Assembly (NCBI RefSeq): GCF_041053105.1
Contig: NZ_CP163444.1
Location: 2,232,001-2,296,000 of the forward strand
Direction: 5' to 3'
Source of the DNA: Streptomyces sp. R44
GTDB taxonomy: Bacteria > Actinomycetota > Actinomycetes > Streptomycetales > Streptomycetaceae
Length of the DNA stretch: 64,000 nt
The notes beneath the pieces were generated by a model that was not told the DNA's origin, ran no database searches, and saw only the letters and a list, made by a program, of their open reading frames with translations. Both the position numbers and the translations under genes were made by a program. The first letter of the stretch is position 1, and every line of letters begins with the position of its first letter. Shown here one piece after another: positions 7,771-17,000 of this stretch.

Positions 7771-9918
7771 TCAGGCGAGTCCCGCCTCCTTCATCTGGCG
7801 CAACTCCTTCTTCAGCTCCCCCACTTCGTCACGGAGCCGGGCCGCCACCTCGAACTGCAGCTCGGCGGCCGCGGCGCGCATCCGGTCGGTCATCTCCTCG
7901 ATGATCGCGGCCAGTTCGGTGGCGGGCCGGTCGCCGAGCTGGACCGTCCCGCCCGCCGCGGCCGCCTTGCCGCCCTTGCCCCTGCCCGTGGGGCCGTGCG
8001 CGGCGAGCGAGGGCACGGGGGCCTTCGCGCCCTTGCCCTCCTTGCCCTGCCGGTAGCCGGTGCCGAGCAGCTCCTCGGTGTCGATCTCCTCGCGCGCGAT
8101 GGTCGCGACGATGTCGTTGATCTTCTTGCGGAGCGGCTGCGGGTCGATGCCGCGCTCCGTGTTGTACGCGATCTGCTTCTCGCGGCGCCGGTTGGTCTCC
8201 TCGATGGCCTGCTCCATCGCCGGGGTGATCCGGTCCGCGTACATGTGGACCTGGCCCGACACGTTGCGCGCGGCGCGGCCGATCGTCTGGATGAGGGAGG
8301 TCCCGGAGCGCAGGAAGCCCTGCTTGTCGGCGTCGAGGATGGCGACGAGGGACACCTCGGGCAGGTCGAGGCCCTCCCGGAGGAGGTTGATGCCGACGAG
8401 GACGTCGTACTCGCCGGCACGCAGTTCGCGGAGGAGCTCGATGCGGCGCAGGGTGTCGACGTCGCTGTGCAGGTAGCGCACCTGGATACCGAGCTCCAGG
8501 AAGTAGTCGGTGAGGTCCTCGGCCATCTTCTTGGTGAGGGTGGTGACGAGGACCCGCTCGTCGCGCTCGGCGCGCAGCCGGATCTCGTGGACCAGGTCGT
8601 CGATCTGGCCCTCGGTGGGCTTGACGACGACCTCGGGGTCGACGAGTCCGGTGGGGCGGATGATCTGCTCGACGAAGCCGTCGCCGCGCGAGAGTTCGTA
8701 CGTGCCGGGGGTCGCGGAGAGGTAGACGGTCTGGCCGATCCGCTCCTGGAACTCCTCCCACTTCAGCGGGCGGTTGTCGAGGGCGGACGGGAGCCGGAAG
8801 CCGTGGTCGACCAGGGTCCGCTTGCGGGAGGCGTCGCCCTCGTACATGGCGCCGATCTGGGGCACGGTGACGTGCGACTCGTCGATGACGAGGAGGAAGT
8901 CCTCGGGGAAGTAGTCGAGGAGGGTGTTGGGCGCGGAGCCGGGCTCGCGGCCGTCGAAGTGCATCGAGTAGTTCTCGATGCCGGAGCAGGAGCCGATCTG
9001 CCGCATCATCTCGATGTCGTACGTGGTGCGCATGCGCAGCCGCTGGGACTCCAGGTGCTTGCCCTGCTTGTCCAGCTCGGCGAGGCGGACCTCCAGCTCG
9101 CGCTCGATGTCGTTGATCGCCCGCTCCATGCGCTCGGGGCCCGCGACGTAGTGGCTGGCGGGGAACACGTACAGCTCGTGGTCCTCGCTGATGACCTCGC
9201 CGGTCAGCGGGTGGAGGGTGGAGAGGGCCTCGATCTCGTCGCCGAACATCTCGATGCGGACGGCGAGCTCCTCGTACACCGGGAAGATCTCGATGGTGTC
9301 GCCGCGCACCCGGAAGGTGCCGCGGGTGAACGCCAGGTCGTTCCGGGTGTACTGGATGTCGACGAAGCGGCGGAGCAGCTGGTCGCGGTCGATCTCCTCG
9401 CCGACCTTGAGCGGGACCATCCGGTCCACGTACTCCTGGGGCGTGCCGAGGCCGTAGATGCAGGAGACGGAGGCGACCACGACGACGTCCCTGCGGGTGA
9501 GCAGGGAGTTGGTCGCGGAGTGGCGCAGCCGCTCCACCTCCTCGTTGATGGAGGAGTCCTTCTCGATGTAGGTGTCCGACTGAGGGACGTACGCCTCGGG
9601 CTGGTAGTAGTCGTAGTACGAGACGAAGTACTCGACGGCGTTGTTCGGCAGGAGCTCGCGGAACTCGTTCGCCAGCTGGGCGGCCAGCGTCTTGTTCGGC
9701 GCCATCACCAGGGTGGGGCGCTGGAGCTTCTCGATCATCCACGCGGTGGTCGCCGACTTGCCGGTGCCGGTGGCGCCGAGGAGCACGACGTCCTTCTCGC
9801 CCGCGCGGATGCGCCGCTCCAGGTCGGCGATGGCGGTCGGCTGGTCGCCGCTGGGCTTGTACTCGCTGACGACCTCGAAGGGCGCCACCGAACGTTCGAT
9901 CTTGGAAACGGGCCGCAT
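7771..9918 (-). CDS. uvrB: UvrABC excinuclease subunit B
   Basis: A full-length 715-residue UvrB, the helicase-like subunit that verifies damage and recruits UvrC. Walker A GATGTGKS is at residues 48-55; the beta-hairpin region [15 protein letters not shown], the helicase motif [13 protein letters not shown], and motif VI (QTIGRAARN) are present. The C-terminal UVR motif ([20 protein letters not shown] onward) binds UvrC. An Ala/Gly/Lys-rich linker precedes it. ATG at 9918 has no SD but sits about 7 bp after the -10 of a DNA-damage-type promoter, so the mRNA is probably leaderless. Confidence 0.99.
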   Translation of the reverse strand: MRPVSKIERSVAPFEVVSEYKPSGDQPTAIADLERRIRAGEKDVVLLGATGTGKSATTAWMIEKLQRPTLVMAPNKTLAAQLANEFRELLPNNAVEYFVSYYDYYQPEAYVPQSDTYIEKDSSINEEVERLRHSATNSLLTRRDVVVVASVSCIYGLGTPQEYVDRMVPLKVGEEIDRDQLLRRFVDIQYTRNDLAFTRGTFRVRGDTIEIFPVYEELAVRIEMFGDEIEALSTLHPLTGEVISEDHELYVFPASHYVAGPERMERAINDIERELEVRLAELDKQGKHLESQRLRMRTTYDIEMMRQIGSCSGIENYSMHFDGREPGSAPNTLLDYFPEDFLLVIDESHVTVPQIGAMYEGDASRKRTLVDHGFRLPSALDNRPLKWEEFQERIGQTVYLSATPGTYELSRGDGFVEQIIRPTGLVDPEVVVKPTEGQIDDLVHEIRLRAERDERVLVTTLTKKMAEDLTDYFLELGIQVRYLHSDVDTLRRIELLRELRAGEYDVLVGINLLREGLDLPEVSLVAILDADKQGFLRSGTSLIQTIGRAARNVSGQVHMYADRITPAMEQAIEETNRRREKQIAYNTERGIDPQPLRKKINDIVATIAREEIDTEELLGTGYRQGKEGKGAKAPVPSLAAHGPTGRGKGGKAAAAGGTVQLGDRPATELAAIIEEMTDRMRAAAAELQFEVAARLRDEVGELKKELRQMKEAGLA

Positions 9919-9924
9919 GCAACC

Positions 9925-9947
9925 ACCGTACGACCCGGCACTGACAC
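9925..9947 (-). promoter_or_regulatory. RecA-NDp/PafBC-like promoter before uvrB
   Basis: Minus strand GTGTCAGTG (9947-9939), 8-bp spacer, TACGGT (9930-9925). Eight of nine bases match TTGTCRGTG and the spacing is exact. The predicted start falls at the uvrB ATG. Confidence 0.75.
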
Positions 9948-9989
9948 TCGGGCGGTGATCGGCTCACCGCCCGGTCGCCGGGCCTCCCG

Positions 9990-10901
9990 TCACCAGTCCT
10001 GGGAGCGGTGTCCGCCGCGCGCGACGCTGCGGCGGGCGCCTCGTCCGGCGGCCCGGCCGGGAGGGCGGGCGCTCCAGTTGGCGGGCTCGCCGTAGGACGG
10101 GACGTGGCGCGGGGCGGGCACGCCGGGCCGGTGCGGGGGCCGGGCGGCGGGGCGCTGCCAGTCCGGGTCGCCCATCACGAGCAGCGGGTCGAACATGACG
10201 ACGACGGCGGCCAGGATCAGGAAGACCGCGGGGCCGATCAGCATGGGCAGGAGGAGCGAGGTGGCGGTGGGACCGCCCCCTGTGCGGGCCTCGGTGCCGT
10301 GCAGGTGGACGCTGACGGCGGCCATGGCGGTGTAGTGCATACCACTCACGGCTCCGCCCATCACCAGGCTCGCGCCGAGACTGGCCAGAAATCCATGGAC
10401 GGAGACGGCCGCCCAGAGGGCCGCGGTGGCGGCCACGACGGCGATGACCACGGAGAGGGCGACGGTGAGCGTGTCGTACTCGATCCGCCCCTGGAGGCGC
10501 ATACCGGCCATGCCGAGGTAGTGCATGGTGGCGACGCCGAGGCCGGTGATGGTGCCGCCGGTGACCAGGGTGAGGGCCGTCGCCCCGCGGTAGCCGACGA
10601 TGAAGATGCCGATGCCGACCATGAGGACGGCGACGCCCAGGCTGGCGAACGTGATGGGACGGTCGTAGTCGATGGGCGCCTGCTGGACGGAGAAGCCCAT
10701 CATGGCGATGAAGTGCATCGTCCAGATGCCGGTGCCGATCGACGTGGCGCCGAGGGCGAGCCAGCCGGCCTTGAAGGTGTCGTGGTGGCGGAGCGATCTG
10801 GTGGTGCACCTCAGACCGAGGGCGCCGCCGAGGCAGGCCATGAGAAAGGCGGCCACCGGCGTGACGAGCCCGTAGCTGAATCCGTCGACCGTGCCCTGCA
10901 T
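9990..10901 (-). CDS. MHYT-domain integral membrane protein
   Basis: A 303-residue protein with seven predicted membrane helices and three MHYT-type motifs: MHFIAMMGF, MHYLGMAGM and MHYTAMAAV. MHYT domains are proposed to bind copper and sense a diatomic gas or redox state. Unlike many bacterial members it carries no GGDEF/EAL output; the last 70 residues are Arg/Pro-rich and probably cytoplasmic. ATG at 10901 follows a GGAGGAC SD. The gene is divergent from ogt, with a GGTAGTACTACC palindrome between them. What it signals to is unknown. Confidence 0.85.
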   Translation of the reverse strand: MQGTVDGFSYGLVTPVAAFLMACLGGALGLRCTTRSLRHHDTFKAGWLALGATSIGTGIWTMHFIAMMGFSVQQAPIDYDRPITFASLGVAVLMVGIGIFIVGYRGATALTLVTGGTITGLGVATMHYLGMAGMRLQGRIEYDTLTVALSVVIAVVAATAALWAAVSVHGFLASLGASLVMGGAVSGMHYTAMAAVSVHLHGTEARTGGGPTATSLLLPMLIGPAVFLILAAVVVMFDPLLVMGDPDWQRPAARPPHRPGVPAPRHVPSYGEPANWSARPPGRAAGRGARRSVARGGHRSQDW

Positions 10902-10957
10902 GAGCGTGTGTCCTCCACCCCTGGTGCAACGTCGTCCGAAAACAGTCGGTACCGCTG

Positions 10958-10969
10958 GGTAGTACTACC
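10958..10969. promoter_or_regulatory. Palindrome GGTAGTACTACC in the MHYT/ogt intergenic region
   Basis: Perfect 12-bp palindrome about 57 bp before the MHYT gene start. It is a candidate operator for the MHYT gene; no regulator is known. The rest of the 258-bp gap holds the ogt promoter at 11130-11152. Confidence 0.4.
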
Positions 10970-11129
10970 GGGGCGAGATTATGGCGCGCCGGGGGCCCGG
11001 CGACCACGTGACCGGGGATTTTCCGTTCGCGAGACCGGAGCGAGACCGGCCCGTGATCTCGGTGGCGGCCCGGGCCCGACGGTCGGCGTCGGACCCCGGC
11101 CGGGTGACGGGCAGCCGTTCCGGGCCGGG

Positions 11130-11152
11130 GTGTCGGTGGCGGGTCGTACCGT
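11130..11152 (+). promoter_or_regulatory. RecA-NDp/PafBC-like promoter before ogt
   Basis: GTGTCGGTG (11130-11138), 8-bp spacer, TACCGT (11147-11152). Eight of nine bases fit TTGTCRGTG; the start would fall at the ATG (11160), giving a leaderless message. Confidence 0.75.
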
Positions 11153-11159
11153 GGGCGGC

Positions 11160-11738
11160 ATGGACATCGACACGGGGGCGAAGGCGGGACCGGCCGGCCG
11201 GGAGCGGGCCGGCACGGTGGAGTGGGCGGTCGTGGAGAGCGCCATCGGGCCGCTGTTCCTCGCCGCGACCGGGCGGGGGCTCGTGCGGGTCGAGTTCCAC
11301 GCCGACGCGGCCCGGCGGGAGCGGATGCTCGACCGGCTGGCGGGACAGCTGGGCGCGGAGCTGGTGGAGTGCGCCTCGGGGCGGCTCTCGGAGGTGATGC
11401 GCCGGCTCGACCGGTACTTCGCGGGCGAGCCCGACGAGCTCGACCTGCCGCTCGACTGGAGCCTGACGACCGGCTTCAACCGCCAGGTGCTGCGCGAGCT
11501 GGCGGCGGGCGTTCCGTACGGGACGGTCGTGGGGTACGGGGAGCTGGCGAGGCGCGCGGGGCAGCCGGGGGCGGCGCAGGCGGTGGGAGCGGCGATGGGC
11601 GCCAATCCGCTGCCGGTGGTGGTGCCGTGCCACCGGGTGGTGGAGAGCGACGGCGGCCTCGGCGGTTTCGGGGGCGGTCTGGAGACGAAGCGGCAGCTCC
11701 TCGCCCTGGAGGGGGTACTGCCGGCGCCGCTCTTCTGA
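11160..11738 (+). CDS. ogt: Methylated-DNA--[protein]-cysteine S-methyltransferase
   Basis: A 192-residue suicide DNA-repair enzyme that transfers the methyl group of O6-methylguanine or O4-methylthymine to its own cysteine. The active-site motif VVPCHRVV is at about residues 157-164, preceded by the helix-turn-helix segment VPYGTVVGYGELARRAG and followed by GGFGGGLETKRQLLALEG. The N-terminal ribonuclease-like domain is present. No Ada-type regulatory domain is fused. The start is supported by the promoter directly upstream. It fits the group of DNA-repair genes here sharing one promoter motif. Confidence 0.95.
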   Translation: MDIDTGAKAGPAGRERAGTVEWAVVESAIGPLFLAATGRGLVRVEFHADAARRERMLDRLAGQLGAELVECASGRLSEVMRRLDRYFAGEPDELDLPLDWSLTTGFNRQVLRELAAGVPYGTVVGYGELARRAGQPGAAQAVGAAMGANPLPVVVPCHRVVESDGGLGGFGGGLETKRQLLALEGVLPAPLF

Positions 11739-11805
11739 GCGCGGGCGGCTGTCGGGGAAGGAGGCGGCGTTCCCATCCGGTGGGACGGCTGGCACACTCA
11801 CGTAA

Positions 11806-13107
11806 GTGACACATACCCCCAGCGCCCCTGACGCCACCGCGCCCGGCCGGATATCCGCCCCCGTCACCCCAGTCACCCCCGCCGAGCTGCCCGCGCTCCG
11901 CCGGCGCGTCCAGGCCGGGCTGATCGCCACCCAGGTCCTGGGAGGGCTCGGCATCGCCATCGGCTTCGCCCTCGCCGCCGTCCTGGCGCGGGACGTGAGC
12001 GGCACCGAGGCACTGTCCGGTCTCGCGTCGACGGCCTCGGTGGCCGGGTCCGCGCTGCTCGCGATGCCGCTGGCCACGCTGATGACCCGGCGGGGACGCC
12101 GGGTGGGCCTCGTCCTGGCGTACCTGCTCGCGTCGGTGGGCGCCGGCGTGGTGGTGCTCGGGGCGGTCCTCGGGAACTTCCCGCTCCTGCTCGTCGGCCT
12201 CGTGGGCTTCGGTGCCGGGTCCTCGGCGAACCTGGCGGCCCGCTTCGCCGCCGCCGACCTCGCCGAGCCGGACCGCAGGGCCCGGGCCATCTCCACGGTG
12301 GTGTGGGCGACGACGATCGGCGCGGTGCTCGGTCCGAACGTCGCCGCGCCCGCCGGACGGAGCGTCTCGGGCCTGGGGATCCCGGCCGCCGCGGGCCCGT
12401 TCGTCTGGGCCGCCGGTGTCTTCGTGCTCGCCGCGGCCGTGGTGGCCGTGCTGCTGCGTCCGGACCCGCTGCTCACCGCCCGCGCGCTGGCGGACGGCGG
12501 GCCGGGCGGGGCGGCGGAGGGGCGCTCCCTCCGGGCCGGCATGGACGCGGTGCGGAAGTCCTCGCGGGCCCGGATCGCCCTGGTCACCATCGCCGGCTCG
12601 CACACCGCCATGGTGTCGATCATGTCGATGACCCCGGTGGCGCTCACCCACCACGGCGCGGACATCCAGCTGATCGGACTCGTGATCAGCGGCCACATCA
12701 CGGGGATGTACGCCTTCTCGCCGCTGATGGGCTGGCTGTCCGACCGGCTCGGCCGGCTCTCGGTGATCGGGCTCGCGGTCGGCCTGATCGGTACGGCGGC
12801 GCTCGTCGCGGGCACGGCGGGACCGTCCCACGGCCGGATCGCCCTGGGTCTCTTCGTCCTCGGCCTGGGCTGGTCGGCCGGGCTCGTGTCCGGTTCGGCG
12901 CTGCTCACCGACTCGGTTCCGCAGGCCGCGCGGGCCGCCGTCCAGGGACTCTCCGACTTCGTCATGAACACCGCCGCCGGGGTCGGCGGCCTCGTGGCCG
13001 GCCTGATCGTCTCGCAGGCGGGCTACGGACCGCTGAACGCGATCGCCGCGTGCCTGCTGCTCCCCATGGCGGCGCTGGCGCTGCGCGGCGCCCTCCGCAA
13101 GGCCTGA
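11806..13107 (+). CDS. MFS transporter, drug-efflux type
   Basis: A 433-residue, 12-helix major facilitator. The LMTRRGRRVGL loop after helix 2 and GWLSDRLGRLSVIGL after helix 8 are the two conserved cytoplasmic loops; the central loop (about residues 225-250) is Gly/Arg-rich. It resembles multidrug or small-molecule exporters; the substrate is unknown. The GTG start at 11806 lies within a TCAC-GTAA-GTGA dyad and has no clear SD, so a leaderless start is possible. It is 67 bp after ogt and its stop is 21 bp from the convergent propeller gene. Confidence 0.85.
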   Translation: MTHTPSAPDATAPGRISAPVTPVTPAELPALRRRVQAGLIATQVLGGLGIAIGFALAAVLARDVSGTEALSGLASTASVAGSALLAMPLATLMTRRGRRVGLVLAYLLASVGAGVVVLGAVLGNFPLLLVGLVGFGAGSSANLAARFAAADLAEPDRRARAISTVVWATTIGAVLGPNVAAPAGRSVSGLGIPAAAGPFVWAAGVFVLAAAVVAVLLRPDPLLTARALADGGPGGAAEGRSLRAGMDAVRKSSRARIALVTIAGSHTAMVSIMSMTPVALTHHGADIQLIGLVISGHITGMYAFSPLMGWLSDRLGRLSVIGLAVGLIGTAALVAGTAGPSHGRIALGLFVLGLGWSAGLVSGSALLTDSVPQAARAAVQGLSDFVMNTAAGVGGLVAGLIVSQAGYGPLNAIAACLLLPMAALALRGALRKA

Positions 13108-13128
13108 GCCACCGGAAGTCCGGAGCGG

Positions 13129-14109
13129 TCACCGCGGCACCGCGGGCGACGACGCCCCGGCGGCCAGTCGCCGTGGGGCTCCCGTGCCGTCGGCGGGCAC
13201 CGACCAGACCGCTCCCCCGTATCCGTACGCGAGGGTCTCGGTGTCCGTCCACAGCGCCTGGTCGTCGAAGCCGCGCCGCTCGGCGACGGGGTGCTCGCGT
13301 CCGGTGCTCAGGTCGAGGACGTACAGCCGCCACGGGTCGCGCGGGCCGTCGGACACCCGTTTCTTGAAGGCGATCCGGGTCCCGTCCGGGGAGAGCGAGG
13401 GGCATTCGACGTTCTCCCGCAGGGTCCGGGCGGACCAGTTCCGCATGTCCCCCTCGACGAGGTGGGTGCGGCCGCCGGTCGAGACGGTGGCGTAGAAGCG
13501 GTTGTCGTCGGCGGCGAAGGTGACCCCCCAGTAGTTGACGTCGGGGGCGTGGTGGCGGCGGCCGTCGAGGGTGAGCGGGATCTGCTCGATGTTCTTCACC
13601 AGGTAGCCGGTGCGCAGGTCGAGGATCGAGGTGCGGGTGGCGAAGGCCGAGCGCGCGTACGAGTCGCCGGTGGCGAACATCGTCCAGGCCAGCATGCGTC
13701 CCGAGGCGGAGACCCTGGCCCGGCTGGGGATGCCCGGAAGGCCGATGCGGCGGACCTCGCGGAGCCGCCCGTCGAGCACGAGGACGTACGAGCGGGCCGG
13801 CACGCCCGGCCGCCGCTGGAGGCAGAGGGCGGTGGAGGCGGCCGCGTGGAAGCGGTCGCAGGAAGGGCCTCCCGTCACCCGGCCGCCGGGCGCGGCCGGG
13901 TCCACGCGCGCGATACGGCCGCCGGCGGTCTCCCGGACGTAGAGCGCCCCGGTGCCGCCGTCGAGGGTGAAGCCGGGGTCGGCCGTTCCGGTGGCGGCCG
14001 CCCGCCCGGAGGCGGCCCGCAGGGTGTAGACGGTGGCTCCGCCGCCGAGCAGCAGGACGGCCAGGACGAGGATCCCCACACGCGCGCGCGTGGAGGCGGC
14101 GATGTTCAT
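13129..14109 (-). CDS. Membrane-anchored TolB-like beta-propeller protein
   Basis: A 326-residue protein with an N-terminal membrane segment (VGILVLAVLLLGGGATVYTL) and an extracellular beta-propeller. Repeated blades end in patterns such as RMLAWTMF, CPSLSPDGTRIAFKK (the TolB/WD40-like PD40 signature) and DQALWTDTETLAY. It shares ATGA with the upstream MFS gene (14106-14109), so it is translationally coupled as the third gene of an operon starting with the discoidin-phosphoesterase gene. Ligand or partner is unknown; a cell-surface binding role is inferred. Confidence 0.8.
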   Translation of the reverse strand: MNIAASTRARVGILVLAVLLLGGGATVYTLRAASGRAAATGTADPGFTLDGGTGALYVRETAGGRIARVDPAAPGGRVTGGPSCDRFHAAASTALCLQRRPGVPARSYVLVLDGRLREVRRIGLPGIPSRARVSASGRMLAWTMFATGDSYARSAFATRTSILDLRTGYLVKNIEQIPLTLDGRRHHAPDVNYWGVTFAADDNRFYATVSTGGRTHLVEGDMRNWSARTLRENVECPSLSPDGTRIAFKKRVSDGPRDPWRLYVLDLSTGREHPVAERRGFDDQALWTDTETLAYGYGGAVWSVPADGTGAPRRLAAGASSPAVPR

Positions 14110-15365
14110 GACGCGGTCCCTTCGGGGGTGGGCCCGGACGGCAGCAGTCGGGCGGCGCAGCACAGGGCCGCGGCGAGGGCCAGGAGCGCCGCGACGAGCG
14201 CCGTCTCCGGTCCGCTCGCCGTCCACACGGCGCCGAAGGCGACGGCGGCGGCGAGCCGGGCGAGCGCCTGCGCGGTCTGGACGACGGCGAGGCCGCCGGC
14301 CTGCCGCCCCTCGGCGAGGAACGGTCCGGTGAGGGCCATCAGGACGCCGTCGGTGGTGGCGTAGAAGACCCCGAGCAGCACGAGGACGCCCACGAGCGCC
14401 GCCGGGCCGGGGACGGGGGCCAGGAGCAGTCCGTAGGCCAGGAGCAGGGCCCCGTGCCCGTACAGGAGCGGCCCGCGGCGCCCGAAGCGGTCGGCGAGGC
14501 GGCCGGCGGGGACGGCGAGCAGGAGGTAGACGCAGGCCGCGCCGAGCGGCAGGAACGGGAACCAGGTGGGGTCGAGGTCGAGGCGCCGCTGGAGCAGCAG
14601 GTAGAGGAAGGAGTCGCCGACCGTGGCGGCGCCGAGGAGGGCGGAGCAGAGCACGATGCGGCGGTACGCGGGCGAGCGTCGCAGGGCCGCGAGGAGTGCG
14701 CCACGCGCGCGTGGCGCCGTCTCCCGCGGCGACGTGTCCCGCGCGCGCCCGGGGACGAAGAGCAGCCAGAGCAGGACGCCGAACGCGCCGACGCAGAAGC
14801 TGACGGCGAAGACGGCCTCGTACGTCTCGGCCGTCGCCCACAGCAGCGCGAAGGCGGCGAGGGGTCCGAGGAGGGCGCCGGTGGTGTCCATGGCGCGGTG
14901 GGTGCCGAAGGCACGGCCCAGGTCCTCGGGCGGGCTGTGCAGGGTGATGAGCGCGTCGCGCGGGGCGGTGCGCACGCCCTTGCCGAGCCGGTCGGCGGCG
15001 AGGGCCCCGGCGATCCAGCCGGTCGCCCCGCCCGCGAGGAGGAGGCCGAGCCGGGAGCAGGCGGAGAGGGCGTAGCCGAGTCCGGCGACCTGCTTGTGGC
15101 GGCCGCCGCGGTCGGCGGAGGCGCCGCCGAGGAGCCGTACGAGCGCGGTGGCGCCGGTGGAGAGGCCGTCGAGGAGGCCGAACTGGAGCGGGGAGAGGCC
15201 GAGTCCGAGGACCAGGTAGAGCGGCAGGACGGCGGTCACCATCTCCGAGGAGACGTCGGTGACGAGGCTGACCGTGCCGAGGGCGAGGACGGTGCCGGGG
15301 ACGCGCCGCCGGGTCCCGGTGGGACGGGGCGGCGCGTCGCGGCGACCGGTGGTCGCGAGGTACAT
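14106..15365 (-). CDS. MFS transporter
   Basis: A 419-residue, 12-helix transporter. Signatures are LVTDVSSEMVTAVLPLYL at helix 1, GGASADRGGRHK in the first loop, DRLGKGVRTAPRDALI, and GRLADRFGRRGP in the second half. The start resembles the group of MFS proteins with VTDxSSEM motifs. It is the middle gene of a tightly coupled operon: ATG at 15365 overlaps the stop of the discoidin-phosphoesterase gene, and its stop overlaps the propeller gene's ATG. Substrate unknown; coupling to a secreted phosphoesterase suggests uptake of a released product, which is inference. Confidence 0.85.
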   Translation of the reverse strand: MYLATTGRRDAPPRPTGTRRRVPGTVLALGTVSLVTDVSSEMVTAVLPLYLVLGLGLSPLQFGLLDGLSTGATALVRLLGGASADRGGRHKQVAGLGYALSACSRLGLLLAGGATGWIAGALAADRLGKGVRTAPRDALITLHSPPEDLGRAFGTHRAMDTTGALLGPLAAFALLWATAETYEAVFAVSFCVGAFGVLLWLLFVPGRARDTSPRETAPRARGALLAALRRSPAYRRIVLCSALLGAATVGDSFLYLLLQRRLDLDPTWFPFLPLGAACVYLLLAVPAGRLADRFGRRGPLLYGHGALLLAYGLLLAPVPGPAALVGVLVLLGVFYATTDGVLMALTGPFLAEGRQAGGLAVVQTAQALARLAAAVAFGAVWTASGPETALVAALLALAAALCCAARLLPSGPTPEGTAS

Positions 15366-16705
15366 CAGTGGCAGGTGTAGGTCGGGCCGGAGTCCTTGAC
15401 CTGGTCGTCGGTGCCGACGTACTGCCAGCTGTAGGTGGTGTCGGTGAGGTTCAGCTTCAGGACGCCGTACGTGCCGCTGATCCGCTTCTGGCTGTTGGGC
15501 TGGACGGTCTCGATGTCGTACGGCTCGGCGCCGCCCATGCCGCCGACGATCTCGACGATGCCGTCGGCGGTGGCCTGCCCGTTCGGGTCCTGCGGGGCGA
15601 AGCGCTCGTAGTGGTGGTCGTGTCCGTTGAGGACGAGGTCGGCCCTGGCCGCGTAGAGGATCTGCCAGACGGGCTTGGAGACGGGGTCGTTGCCGTGGCC
15701 GCCGGAGGAGTACAGCGGGTGGTGGAAGTAGGCGGCGACGCAGCCCTTGGTGTTGCGCGCGAGGTCGTCCTTGAGCCACTGGATCTGCGCGGCGTCGTCG
15801 AAGGTGTTGGAGTCGAGGGCGACGAAGTGCCAGTTGCCCTGGTCGTAGCTGTAGTAGGGCTTGCCCTGCGGGTAGGCGATGGCGCCGAAGTACGACTTGT
15901 AGCCGGAGAACGCGCCGGCCGGGTCGTAGGACTCGTGGTTGCCGGGCACGGGCCGGGTCTGCGCCTTGAAGGCGCCCCAGGTCTTGTCGTAGTAGTTGCG
16001 GAAGTCCGAGAGACGGGCGTCGTCGTACTGGTTGTCACCCATCGTCAGGTAGAAGGACGGCGCGATGCGCTGGGCCAGGGCGGCCGTCTTCGGGTGGGCG
16101 CAGGAGCTGCTGGAGGCCGTGCACTGGGCGGCGATGTCACCGGCCGCGACGACGGTGAAGGCGCCGGTGGGCGGGGGCGTGGTGGAGGTGGTGCCGTAGA
16201 CCTCCACGGTCCAGAGCGAGTAGCCGTACGAGGTACCGCGGGCGGTCCCGTACACGCGCAGGTAGCGGCCGGTGCCGGTGAGTCCGGTCCAGTCGTCCGT
16301 GGCGCCGTTGCCCGCGGTCTCGGTGGCGAGCCGGGTCCAGGTGCTGCCGTCGGCGGAGATCTCCACGCGGTAGGCCTTGGCGTAGGCGGCCTCCCAGACG
16401 AGTTTCACGCGGGAGACCGTGGCCGAGGGGCCGAGGTCGACCTTGATCCACTGGGGGTCGACGCCCTCGGCGCTGGCCCAGCGGGTGGTGGCGTTGCCGT
16501 CGAAGGCCTTCTCGGGGCCGAAGGTGCTGTCCTCGACGGAGGAGGAGGTGGCCGGCCTGCCCTGGGAGATCAGGGTGTCGGCGGCGGCTCCGGCCCGGTC
16601 CGGTAGGGCGAGCAGGAGTCCACCGACGAGCAGCAGCACGGCGGCGAGGACGAGGGGCAGACGGTCGGTGGTGCGGCGAGGTGGGGCGGAGGCGAACAGG
16701 CGCAT
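15365..16705 (-). CDS. Secreted metallophosphoesterase with discoidin (F5/8 type C) domain
   Basis: A 446-residue exported protein. An N-terminal signal segment (LPLVLAAVLLLVGGLLLALP) ends near AGAAADT. A discoidin-type carbohydrate-binding domain follows (about residues 45-170: RPATSSSVEDSTFGPEKAFD, TTRWAS, DPQWIKVDLG). After a Thr/Pro linker comes a calcineurin-like phosphoesterase: AAGDIA, MGDNQYDD, PVPGNHESYD, YFHHPLYSS, NGHDHHYERF. ATG at 16705 has GGGAG upstream; starts further upstream add a Pro/Arg-rich tail that looks non-coding. First gene of a three-gene coupled operon. Probably releases phosphate from a surface or environmental polymer. Confidence 0.92.
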   Translation of the reverse strand: MRLFASAPPRRTTDRLPLVLAAVLLLVGGLLLALPDRAGAAADTLISQGRPATSSSVEDSTFGPEKAFDGNATTRWASAEGVDPQWIKVDLGPSATVSRVKLVWEAAYAKAYRVEISADGSTWTRLATETAGNGATDDWTGLTGTGRYLRVYGTARGTSYGYSLWTVEVYGTTSTTPPPTGAFTVVAAGDIAAQCTASSSSCAHPKTAALAQRIAPSFYLTMGDNQYDDARLSDFRNYYDKTWGAFKAQTRPVPGNHESYDPAGAFSGYKSYFGAIAYPQGKPYYSYDQGNWHFVALDSNTFDDAAQIQWLKDDLARNTKGCVAAYFHHPLYSSGGHGNDPVSKPVWQILYAARADLVLNGHDHHYERFAPQDPNGQATADGIVEIVGGMGGAEPYDIETVQPNSQKRISGTYGVLKLNLTDTTYSWQYVGTDDQVKDSGPTYTCH

Positions 16706-16950
16706 ACCTGGGCTCCCTGGCCTGAGGGGTCGGCGAGAGCTGGACACCGGTGCGGGGCACCACGGGCCGCGCCGGGCGGCACCGACCGGGGCGCCCGTGC
16801 CGCGTGGTGCGGGCACGGGCGACCGGCCGGGTGGCGATTCGGGGCGCCACGCGGCGGGTGGTGCTCGGCGGCCGGGTCAGAGCTCTCGCTGAGCGCGTCA
16901 CGCCCCTGATTCGGGCGCCGCGCCAAGCCACCGCCCGGGATGCTAGCGGA

Positions 16951-16965
16951 TAGGAAGGTTTCCTA
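16951..16965. promoter_or_regulatory. Operator-like dyad TAGGAAGGTTTCCTA
   Basis: A TAGGAA...TTTCCTA inverted repeat in the 295-bp gap between the phosphoesterase operon and the cupin gene. Similar AGGAAA/TTTCCT palindromes control secreted polysaccharide-degrading enzymes in Streptomyces through ROK-family repressors (from memory, not checked). It is the most likely control site for the phosphoesterase operon. Confidence 0.5.
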
Positions 16966-17000
16966 CCAGACTCTCCAACCCGGTGGCTCCTCCCGGGAGT

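Noticed and set aside
9889..9898. CGAACGTTCG in the start of uvrB as a LexA box
   Set aside because: Lacks the N4 spacer and is inside codons.
7723..10095. 790-codon plus-strand frame antisense to uvrB
   Set aside because: Composition is low-complexity Asp/Gly/Val-Leu; uvrB on the other strand has every expected motif.
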